Source: an uncultured Chromatiaceae bacterium
GTDB lineage: Bacteria; Pseudomonadota; Gammaproteobacteria; Enterobacterales; Alteromonadaceae
Assembly (NCBI GenBank): GCA_946481195.1
Contig: CAMLNG010000258.1
Span: forward strand, 1-5,699
Direction of reading: 5' to 3'
DNA length: 5,699 nt
Part shown: in pieces, positions 1 through 5,699 of the stretch
How the letters are laid out: each line of letters begins with the position of its first letter
Position numbering within the stretch: position 1 is the stretch's first letter
Position numbers and translations under genes: made by a program
The notes under the pieces: model-generated
The model's input: only the letters and a program-made list of their open reading frames with translations
Database searches by the model: none
What the model was told of the DNA's origin: nothing

Positions 1-511
1 TTTGGCTTTCAACGTTGATGCGCAGTTGCAGGTTTTCCAGACGACGGTCTTCCTGGATCACCAGTTGAGTATCAATATTACCGCGGGCGTGTTCGGCGCG
101 CAGAATAGTTCTGAGCTTTTTAATGCCCTGGATCATGCTGATAATTTGTTTGTCGTTATCCGGCAGACTGATGTTCTCTGAGGCGCCCGGGGTTTCTTTA
201 CCCAGTTCCGCTAAGCGTTTTTCAGTATCCGCCAACCGACTTTTTAGATCGCGGGAGCCGGGTTCAAGCTCCACCATGGCTTTGAGAGTGTAGGCGATGC
301 GGGTCAGTAACATCTGCACTATGCCGGGCGTTAACGGCACATTAGCGGCGTTCAGCAGGATCTCTTCGGTATCTTCCAGCATGCCACGCAGTTTACTGAA
401 TTCGGCGCGTTTTAACGTGGCCAGTCGTTCTTTGTGCTGCTGCATCGCGCTGGCGACCACTGAGATCACCAATAAGCCAATGAAAAGCACCACAATTACT
501 GTAAAAGCCAT
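1..511 (-). CDS. Membrane-anchored helical protein of unknown function (3' end truncated by window edge)
   Basis: I do not recognise this gene. It starts at an ATG (complement 511-509) and reads open for 170 codons to the left edge, so the C-terminus is missing. Residues 2-22 are almost entirely hydrophobic (MAFTVIVVLFIGLLV...), a likely single membrane anchor, followed by the positively charged stretch QQHKERLATLKRAEF, which suggests the body lies in the cytoplasm. The rest is rich in Leu, Glu, Lys and Arg with few glycines, as expected for long helices or coiled coil (for example residues 88-106 and 127-165). An AGAGG ribosome binding site lies 5 bases upstream of the ATG, which supports the start. 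It sits 150 bases downstream of the kinase gene on the same strand and has its own candidate promoter, so shared function with the kinase is not implied. That it is a real gene is well supported; its function is unknown. Confidence 0.8.
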   Translation of the reverse strand, partial: MAFTVIVVLFIGLLVISVVASAMQQHKERLATLKRAEFSKLRGMLEDTEEILLNAANVPLTPGIVQMLLTRIAYTLKAMVELEPGSRDLKSRLADTEKRLAELGKETPGASENISLPDNDKQIISMIQGIKKLRTILRAEHARGNIDTQLVIQEDRRLENLQLRINVESQ

Positions 512-540
512 CTGAACCTCTGCTTTGGTCTTACTCTCGC

Positions 541-570
541 ATCTTAAACAGAAACGCAGCAAAATACCAA
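541..570 (-). promoter_or_regulatory. Candidate sigma-70 promoter of the membrane-anchored protein gene
   Basis: Read on the minus strand, TTGGTA (570-565) and TAAGAT (546-541) are separated by 18 bases, each matching four of six consensus positions. Transcription would start near 534 and leave a leader of about 23 bases carrying the AGAGG site. The match is moderate and untested. The rest of the 150-base gap up to the kinase stop shows no clear terminator. Confidence 0.35.
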
Positions 571-661
571 TTTTTGCACTGGGACTGTTTGTAAATTAAT
601 TCGGTGATTATCGCCGTTTGCTACCAGCCTGCGATGTTTAAGTGTAAGTCGCCGTGTTGCA

Positions 662-1348
662 TCAGGGCAGAATTAAACGGAACACAGCACCACCGAACTG
701 ACCACCATTGAACAGCTCGATACGACCGCATTGCTGCCGGTTACGATGCGCCCGCGCTATCATATGAGCAAAAAACAAGCCAAGCCCGGTGCGGCCAGCA
801 GCCAGATTCAGATTATTAATGCCTTCATCACTGTTATCCAGCATGTCTGGCGGATATCCGCTGCCGTCATCATGCAGCTCTATAACTAATTGCTGGTGTT
901 GCAGACTGGCTTTTAGCAACAAACGACTGGCTGAATAACGCAGGGCATTCACAAACATATCGTTGATGAGATTGCTGATGAGGTCATTATCAAAAAACCA
1001 GCTGAGGTGCGCAGGACATTCTTTGATCACTTCGATATGACGTTGCTGGCTGTAGGCTGCATTTTTCAGCAGGATCTCGTCACATAAGTCATCGACATTG
1101 TATTCGTCCATGTGTAGCGGAAGTTGGTCTCTCTCCATGCGATACAGTGAAAGGAGTTGCAGCAAGTTAGTGTTGAGACGGGTCGCTTCATAGTGAATGC
1201 GCCCCAGTTCGTCGCTTGCTGAGATGGATTTCTCGGCTAACTCTTGCTGCAGCAGTTCCATCGACTGGATCAGCATGCACAATGAATTCTTCATATCGTG
1301 TACGCCGGATGCCAGGACAGTAGCGAAATCGATTTCAGGATGTTCCAC
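662..1348 (-). CDS. Cytosolic sensor histidine kinase without a sensor domain (orphan in this window)
   Basis: This 228-residue protein is a histidine kinase core: autophosphorylation on His followed by phosphotransfer to a response regulator is the family role. The phospho-acceptor region is at residues 14-36, with HDMKNSL at 17-23 and His17 as the likely acceptor. A second helix (about 45-75) completes a short dimerisation domain. The ATP-binding domain shows the N box around NDMFVNALRYS (129-139), with Asn134 the key Mg-binding residue; the first N-box Asn is Asp130 here. The G1 box is DDGSG (160-164) and the G2 box is GRTGLGLFF (185-193). No membrane segment, PAS, GAF or HAMP domain precedes the His, so input must come from a partner or another soluble protein. 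The start is GTG: an in-frame TGA lies seven codons upstream and GGGAG sits 6 bases before the GTG. It is divergent from cysB. No response regulator gene is visible, so the partner and signal are unknown. Confidence 0.88.
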   Translation of the reverse strand: MEHPEIDFATVLASGVHDMKNSLCMLIQSMELLQQELAEKSISASDELGRIHYEATRLNTNLLQLLSLYRMERDQLPLHMDEYNVDDLCDEILLKNAAYSQQRHIEVIKECPAHLSWFFDNDLISNLINDMFVNALRYSASRLLLKASLQHQQLVIELHDDGSGYPPDMLDNSDEGINNLNLAAGRTGLGLFFAHMIARAHRNRQQCGRIELFNGGQFGGAVFRLILP

Positions 1349-2488
<1,140 letters not shown>

Positions 2489-2508
2489 ACAGGGGCTTCA
2501 CCGGAAGA

Positions 2509-2537
2509 GGGCAGCAGTGGCTGCCCTTTTTTTTTTT
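2509..2537 (+). terminator. Rho-independent terminator of cysB
   Basis: A perfect 7-base-pair GC-rich stem, GGGCAGC (2509-2515) pairing with GCTGCCC (2520-2526), encloses the loop AGTG and is followed directly by 11 T residues. It begins 21 bases after the cysB stop codon and should separate cysB from metR transcription. Confidence 0.95.
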
Positions 2538-2572
2538 AATGCAAAACCCTTTGTTGTGAAAATGGATTGCAC

Positions 2573-2596
2573 GGCCATCTAGATGTTGATATGTCT
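2573..2596 (+). promoter_or_regulatory. Putative MetJ operator: three in-phase met-box-like 8-mers
   Basis: Three consecutive 8-base units, GGCCATCT, AGATGTTG and ATATGTCT, match the met-box consensus AGACGTCT at 5, 5 and 6 of 8 positions. MetJ with S-adenosylmethionine binds two or more tandem met-boxes and is known to repress metR in enteric bacteria. The array overlaps the predicted metR -35 hexamer, a sensible position for repression. Individual matches are modest and a MetJ gene is not seen here, so this is an inference. Confidence 0.45.
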
Positions 2597-2614
2597 AAAT
2601 AAACTAGTTACAGT
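2586..2614 (+). promoter_or_regulatory. Predicted sigma-70 promoter of metR
   Basis: TTGATA (2586-2591, five of six -35 positions) is followed after exactly 17 bases by TACAGT (2609-2614, four of six -10 positions). Transcription would start near 2621 and give a leader of about 40 bases. The -35 element lies inside the met-box-like repeats. Confidence 0.55.
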
Positions 2615-2661
2615 GCGCATTGACTATTAAGTGCGTGCCACCGGCAAGTTGAGGGCTATAG

Positions 2662-3555
2662 ATGCAACTGGATTTAAAGTTGTTAAAAACGCTGCGGGCG
2701 GTGGCGCAGACCGGCTCGTTGCAAGGTGCTGCCAGCCGGTTATTTGTTACCCAATCGGCATTGTCGCATCAACTGAAAGATATTGAGCAACAGCTCGGTG
2801 AGCCGTTGTTTGTACGCAAATCTCAACCATTGCAGTTCAGCTGGCAAGGCCAGTTGTTATTGCAACTGGCCGACGACGTGCTGCCAAAGATAGAAGCGGT
2901 ACAACAGCAATTGCGACAACAACCCGGCCTGCCAGCCCAGCTGCGTCTGACTGTCGAATGTCACGCTTGTTTTCATTGGCTGTTACCGGCTGTTAAAGCA
3001 TTCCGCCAACAACATCCGCAGGTGAATCTGAGCCTGGATACTGAAATTGAGCACCATGCCATTGAAGCCATGTTGGATGGGGAATTAGATCTGGTGCTGA
3101 CCACCGACGCGCGGTTGTCCCGTCAGGTTTGTTATCAACCTTTGTTTGAGCTGGAATTGCTGGCGTATCTGGCCCCTGAGCATCAGCTGGCGGCAAAACC
3201 ATGGATAGAGCCGGCAGATTTACGTCAGGCGCAATTGCTCAGTTACCCGATCCCTCCGGAGCGGCAGGACTTATTCCGTTATTTTCTGAAAGATCTAGAG
3301 TTTCGGGGGGAACGCCGGCAGGTGGCACAAGCCAGTCAGATGTTACAGCTGGTCGCCGCCGGCGAGGGGATTGCGGTTTTACCCTTGTGGCTGGCCGAAC
3401 CGTTTTTAAGTCAGGGGCTGATTGTCACGAGGCCGCTAGGGCCACAAGGATTAAAACGGACTATGTATCTGGCGAGCCGGCGTGGCGATAATCACAGCGC
3501 CGTTCAGGCGCTGTACCAGCTTTTACAATTGCATGCGCCGGTTCAGGCTTCGTAG
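2662..3555 (+). CDS. metR: MetR, LysR-type activator of methionine biosynthesis
   Basis: MetR activates methionine synthase and other late methionine pathway genes, with homocysteine as co-effector. The 297-residue product has the LysR winged helix-turn-helix at about residues 4-62, including TQSALSHQ (30-37) and LFVRKSQPL (49-57), both shared with E. coli MetR. The effector domain keeps [12 protein letters not shown] (99-110), close to the enteric ECHSCIQWLTPA, and the GELDLV segment. It is about 20 residues shorter than the 317-residue E. coli protein, the difference being mostly the C-terminal tail. GAGGG lies 6 bases before the ATG. In enteric bacteria metR is divergent from metE; here no metE is adjacent, and metR instead follows cysB on the same strand. 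Its 3' end overlaps queC by 13 bases, and I see no intrinsic terminator after it. The assignment is strong by sequence. Confidence 0.93.
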   Translation: MQLDLKLLKTLRAVAQTGSLQGAASRLFVTQSALSHQLKDIEQQLGEPLFVRKSQPLQFSWQGQLLLQLADDVLPKIEAVQQQLRQQPGLPAQLRLTVECHACFHWLLPAVKAFRQQHPQVNLSLDTEIEHHAIEAMLDGELDLVLTTDARLSRQVCYQPLFELELLAYLAPEHQLAAKPWIEPADLRQAQLLSYPIPPERQDLFRYFLKDLEFRGERRQVAQASQMLQLVAAGEGIAVLPLWLAEPFLSQGLIVTRPLGPQGLKRTMYLASRRGDNHSAVQALYQLLQLHAPVQAS

Positions 3556-4202
3556 GGCAGAGGGTCGGTGGCCTGATTTAAATTGAAGGCTTCCAGCCGC
3601 TCCTGGCAGGAACCACATTTGCCGCAGGCTTTGGCCCGACCATTGTAACAGGTCCAGGTTTTGCTGTAATCCAGTCCCATTGCCAGACCGTCACGCAGGA
3701 TCTCAATTTTGGTTTGTTGCAGGTAAGGGCTGATAATAGCGACAGGTTCATAGTTGGCGACCTGACAGACATCATGCATCTTTTGCACGAATTCAGGACG
3801 GCAATCCGGGTAAATAAAGTGGTCACCGGAATGTGCGCCGTAATACACCGCTTGTGCATCTAATGACACAGCATAACCAACCGCCAGTGAAATCAAAATC
3901 ATGTTGCGGTTTGGCACAACGGTAGATTTCATGTTGTCGGCGGCATAATGGCCTTCCGGTACTTCGATATCTGACGTCAGGGACGAACCGCCAATTAGCT
4001 GGTTAATCGCTGAAATATCAACAACTTTGTGATTGATGCCGAGTTCTGCGCAAACAGCTTTGGCACATTCCAGTTCGCGGACGTGGCGCTGGCCATAATT
4101 AAACGACAGGGCAAAAACTTCATGTCCGTCTTTGATGGCCTTATGTAAGACGGTAAAAGAATCCATACCACCGGAATAAATCACAACAACTTTTTGCGGC
4201 AT
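3543..4202 (-). CDS. queC: QueC, 7-cyano-7-deazaguanine (preQ0) synthase
   Basis: QueC uses ATP and ammonia to convert 7-carboxy-7-deazaguanine, the QueE product, to preQ0, the precursor of queuosine in tRNA. The 219-residue product has the PP-loop ATP pyrophosphatase motif SGGMDS at residues 10-15, NYGQRH at 35-40, VVPNRNMIL at 95-103 and a zinc-binding cysteine cluster at Cys185, Cys193, Cys196 and Cys199. The ATG at 4202 is chosen because the family begins just before the PP-loop and GGGAG lies 8 bases upstream. The frame stays open for 94 more codons upstream, but these would run antisense through queE and resemble nothing in the family. The substrate-site segment reads [17 protein letters not shown] (122-138), where the E. 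coli and Vibrio proteins have a GVCETDFSGYPDCRDEF type, so this is a distinct QueC branch. It diverges from queE and overlaps the end of metR. Confidence 0.95.
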   Translation of the reverse strand: MPQKVVVIYSGGMDSFTVLHKAIKDGHEVFALSFNYGQRHVRELECAKAVCAELGINHKVVDISAINQLIGGSSLTSDIEVPEGHYAADNMKSTVVPNRNMILISLAVGYAVSLDAQAVYYGAHSGDHFIYPDCRPEFVQKMHDVCQVANYEPVAIISPYLQQTKIEILRDGLAMGLDYSKTWTCYNGRAKACGKCGSCQERLEAFNLNQATDPLPYEA

Positions 4203-4223
4203 CTGGCAAGCTCCCGTTATAAT
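4194..4223 (+). promoter_or_regulatory. Predicted promoter of queE, beginning inside the queC start
   Basis: A perfect -10 hexamer TATAAT (4218-4223) is preceded at 18 bases by TTGCGG (4194-4199, only TTG conserved). The -35 lies within the first codons of queC. Transcription would start near 4230, giving queE a leader of about 60 bases. Confidence 0.5.
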
Positions 4224-4245
4224 GGCCAACAAATTTGGGGCGCGC

Positions 4246-4274
4246 ATTGTACTGCAATTCGGCCCGATGCTAAA
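4246..4274 (-). promoter_or_regulatory. Candidate promoter of queC, facing the queE promoter
   Basis: On the minus strand, TACAAT (4251-4246, five of six -10 positions) lies 17 bases after a weak -35 TTTAGC (4274-4269). Transcription would start near 4239, giving a leader of about 37 bases that contains the GGGAG site. An 8-base palindrome CAAATTTG (4230-4237) lies between the two predicted start points. The weak -35 keeps confidence modest. Confidence 0.35.
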
Positions 4275-4289
4275 GGAAATCCAAGCACT

Positions 4290-4955
4290 GTGTATAAAGT
4301 CAATGAAATCTTCGAAACCATTCAGGGTGAAGGTAGTTATACCGGAACGCCGGCGATTTTTGTCCGGCTGCAGGGCTGCCCGGTCGGTTGCGCCTGGTGC
4401 GACACCAAACATACCTGGGAAATTGTGCCGGATTTGTTGATTGCACTCAGTGACACCAGTAGCAAAAAGGCGGAGTCGGATCATTGGGCTAACGCCAGCG
4501 CCGACGATTTACTGGCGCTATTCCGCAGCCGGGCCTATCGCGCACGCCATGTGGTGATCACTGGTGGCGAACCTTGTATTTACGACCTGAATCCACTGTG
4601 CGAACTGCTGCATGCCAATGGCTACAGCACACAAATAGAAACCAGCGGCACTTTTGAAATTCTGGCACCGGCCTCAACCTGGGTGACTGTGTCTCCCAAG
4701 GTCAATATGAAAGGCGGATATCCGGTGCTGACCAGTTGTCTGGCGCGCGCCAACGAAATCAAGCATCCGGTGGCGATGGAAAAACATATCGAAGAATTAC
4801 AGTCCTTGCTACAACAGGTTGATTGCTCTGGAAAATTAATTTATCTGCAGCCTATCAGTCAAAAAGCCAAAGCCACAGCGCTGGCGATTGATATGTGCAA
4901 ACAACACAACTGGCGCCTCAGTGTGCAGGTGCACAAATATCTGGGCATTAACTAG
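4290..4955 (+). CDS. queE: QueE, 7-carboxy-7-deazaguanine synthase (radical SAM)
   Basis: QueE is a radical S-adenosylmethionine enzyme that contracts 6-carboxytetrahydropterin to 7-carboxy-7-deazaguanine, the step just before QueC. With the GTG start the product has 221 residues (E. coli has 223). The iron-sulfur ligands are Cys30, Cys34 and Cys37 in [15 protein letters not shown], the usual CX3CX2C pattern, followed by ITGGEP (90-95), ETSG (117-120), VSPK (134-137) and LQPISQK. GTG at 4290 is preferred because the family begins right here (VYKVNEIF against MQYPINEMF in E. coli). An ATG at 4194 is in frame but would add 32 unrelated residues, overlap the queC start and precede the predicted transcription start. 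The nearest Shine-Dalgarno, AAGGA at 4273-4277, is 12 bases from the GTG, which is long and may mean weak translation. The gene ends convergently with the Lon-domain gene. Confidence 0.95.
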   Translation: MYKVNEIFETIQGEGSYTGTPAIFVRLQGCPVGCAWCDTKHTWEIVPDLLIALSDTSSKKAESDHWANASADDLLALFRSRAYRARHVVITGGEPCIYDLNPLCELLHANGYSTQIETSGTFEILAPASTWVTVSPKVNMKGGYPVLTSCLARANEIKHPVAMEKHIEELQSLLQQVDCSGKLIYLQPISQKAKATALAIDMCKQHNWRLSVQVHKYLGIN

Positions 4956-4994
4956 TGCTTTTTCCACTTAATTCTGACGAGTCCGGCACTAGTT
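4950..4994. repeat. 9-base inverted repeat carrying both convergent stop codons
   Basis: AACTAGTGC (4950-4958) and GCACTAGTT (4986-4994) are exact reverse complements separated by 27 bases. The TAG of queE (4953-4955) lies in the left arm and the TAG of the Lon-domain gene (4991-4989) in the right arm. A loop of this size and the lack of a clear T-run outside the arms argue against a standard terminator. Within the left arm, 4945-4958 can also fold into a short 5-pair hairpin (GCATT with AGTGC, loop AACT) followed by five T residues (4959-4963), a weak candidate terminator for queE. Confidence 0.5.
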
Positions 4995-5603
4995 TGCACC
5001 ACTTATCACTGGTTCCGGCGACTGCTGCTCACTAAGCCATTCCTGCAGCATCTCAAGCGTCGGGCCAGGATGCTCAGCGCTGAGCAGTTCAAATTTCAAC
5101 TGCGGCGGCATGGTCAGTACTTCCAGCCAACGTTGTGCCAACCAGCTGGCGTTTTGCCAATCAGGTGTCGGGTATAACGCCGCCAGCTGCGGATTTTGCT
5201 GGTAAACCTGTTGCAGCGCGCTCACCAAAGGGTGTGCCGCTGCACTGACTTCCAGCGCAGACCATTCAGGCAGGGCTTCAGTCTGCGCAACATGTAGCTG
5301 GTCAGCTTCCTGCCAGCGTTTGACGATGCGGTGGCGTTCAACACCTTCGATGGTAATGCCCAGTAGTCCATCCGGCAGCTGACAAAAATCGATGATGCGA
5401 ACCAAAGTCACCAGTGGGAAGATTCGCGACTGGTGCTGCTGATGCACATAAGGGTTCAGCAGCGCACTGGCAAAAGGCCGTTGCCGCGCTTCCCGCACCA
5501 GGCGCTGATAACGCGGTTCGAATACCCGCAGCTGCATACGGCCTTGCGGCAACACAATCTGGCTTAATGGAAATAACGCAATCGTTTGGGACATAGGTAA
5601 CAC
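4989..5603 (-). CDS. Stand-alone Lon N-terminal (substrate-binding) domain protein
   Basis: The 204-residue product matches the PUA-like N-terminal domain of Lon protease: IALFPLSQIVLPQGRMQL at residues 8-25, LRVFEPRY at 25-32, then a long segment containing LVTLVRIIDFCQLPDGLLGITIEGVERHRI, typical of the beta-barrel half. A helical C-terminal half follows. There is no Walker A/B ATPase and no Ser-Lys protease domain, so it cannot be a protease by itself. Such single-domain proteins are common in proteobacteria, and their function is not established; a substrate-binding or adaptor role is only a guess. Two starts are possible: GTG at 5603, with AGGAG 4 bases upstream, or ATG at 5594 (201 residues), whose distance to the same AGGAG is 13 bases. 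I list the GTG because of the spacing, without certainty. It converges on queE; both TAG stops lie in one inverted repeat. Confidence 0.88.
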   Translation of the reverse strand: MLPMSQTIALFPLSQIVLPQGRMQLRVFEPRYQRLVREARQRPFASALLNPYVHQQHQSRIFPLVTLVRIIDFCQLPDGLLGITIEGVERHRIVKRWQEADQLHVAQTEALPEWSALEVSAAAHPLVSALQQVYQQNPQLAALYPTPDWQNASWLAQRWLEVLTMPPQLKFELLSAEHPGPTLEMLQEWLSEQQSPEPVISGAN

Positions 5604-5607
5604 TCAG

Positions 5608-5612
5608 CTCCT
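5608..5612 (-). promoter_or_regulatory. Ribosome binding site of the Lon-domain gene
   Basis: AGGAG on the minus strand lies 4 bases before GTG (5603) and 13 bases before ATG (5594). Neither spacing is ideal; the nearer codon is the more likely start. Confidence 0.5.
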
Positions 5613-5655
5613 GACTGTGGCGTGATACGGTGTGGTTCTGTCGCTGGATTGGTCT

Positions 5656-5699
5656 ATGCTGGCTGAAATTCTGGCATTTTTTTGGTATGTTGATTTATT
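5656..5699 (+). CDS. Possible N-terminus of a further gene, cut by the right edge
   Basis: From the ATG at 5656 the frame is open to the edge and reads MLAEILAFFWYVDL, a hydrophobic start that could belong to a membrane protein divergent from the Lon-domain gene. There is no convincing Shine-Dalgarno (only GGATTGG some 5 bases upstream), and 14 codons are too few to judge. The rest of the 5604-5699 region should hold the promoter of the Lon-domain gene, but I see no good -35/-10 pair. Confidence 0.2.
   Translation, partial: MLAEILAFFWYVDL

Noticed and set aside
297..515. Plus-strand reading frame opposite the membrane-anchored protein gene
   Set aside because: The product is low-complexity Ser/Ile/Thr-rich without family resemblance, and the opposite strand has a clear start, ribosome binding site and membrane anchor.
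602..616. Hairpin CGGTGA-TTA-TCGCCG between the two minus-strand genes, considered as a terminator of the kinase gene
   Set aside because: On the transcribed (minus) strand the stem has a C-A mismatch and is followed by AATTAATTT rather than a U-run.
2538..2661. A MetR self-binding site (TGAA-N5-TTCA) upstream of metR
   Set aside because: TGAAAATGGATTG near 2557 keeps only the left half; no full match was found.
4194..4289. A longer queE starting at ATG 4194
   Set aside because: It adds 32 residues absent from the family, lies in the queC start, and precedes the predicted queE transcription start near 4230.
4203..4289. A preQ1 riboswitch before queC or queE
   Set aside because: The gap is only 87 bases and shows no C-rich loop hairpin followed by an A-rich tail on either strand.
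4203..4484. A 94-codon upstream extension of queC, giving a 313-residue protein
   Set aside because: It runs antisense through the conserved start of queE, has no resemblance to QueC, and the ATG at 4202 has its own ribosome binding site right before the PP-loop.
5672..5686. RpoN (sigma-54) promoter, from TGGCATTTTTTTGG
   Set aside because: The -12 element lacks GC at the required 12-base distance from the GG; the spacing and the TTGC part do not fit.

Overview
The window reads as an ordinary, densely packed chromosomal segment of a gammaproteobacterium. The basis is a full-length CysB, a MetR and a QueE whose sequences closely follow the E. coli proteins, together with a base composition near one half GC. 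The gene set and composition would suit Aeromonadales (a Tolumonas-like organism) or a neighbouring order, but that placement is inferred by eye. I see no transposase, integrase, phage gene, CRISPR array, tRNA or rRNA. The largest gap without a gene is 173 bases.

Left part (1-1348, minus strand). The N-terminal 170 codons of an unrecognised protein with one membrane anchor and a charged helical body run off the left edge. Upstream of it is a small cytosolic histidine kinase with a recognisable phospho-acceptor His and ATP-binding motifs but no sensor domain, and with no response regulator in the window.

Middle (1349-3555, plus strand). A 162-base AT-rich divergent region separates the kinase from cysB, the master activator of cysteine biosynthesis. 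cysB ends in a textbook intrinsic terminator. It is followed by metR, the LysR-type activator of methionine biosynthesis. The metR leader holds a good sigma-70-like promoter whose -35 hexamer lies inside three in-phase 8-base units resembling MetJ met-boxes. The two LysR regulators of sulfur metabolism are therefore adjacent but probably transcribed separately.

Right part (3543-5699). queC (minus) converges on metR with a 13-base overlap of the 3' ends and diverges from queE (plus). QueE and QueC act at consecutive stages of 7-deazaguanine synthesis: QueE makes 7-carboxy-7-deazaguanine and QueC converts it to preQ0, the precursor of queuosine in tRNA. Their predicted promoters face each other in an 87-base gap. 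The QueC is unlike the E. coli/Vibrio type at its substrate-site motif, while QueE is of the usual type. queE converges on a stand-alone Lon N-terminal-domain protein, and a 9-base inverted repeat carries the stop codons of both. The last 96 bases hold the upstream region of that gene and possibly the first codons of another gene.

I found no clearly new biological system. The points most worth checking are the QueC variant, the orphan kinase, the cysB-metR pair with its putative MetJ operator, and the face-to-face queC/queE promoters.
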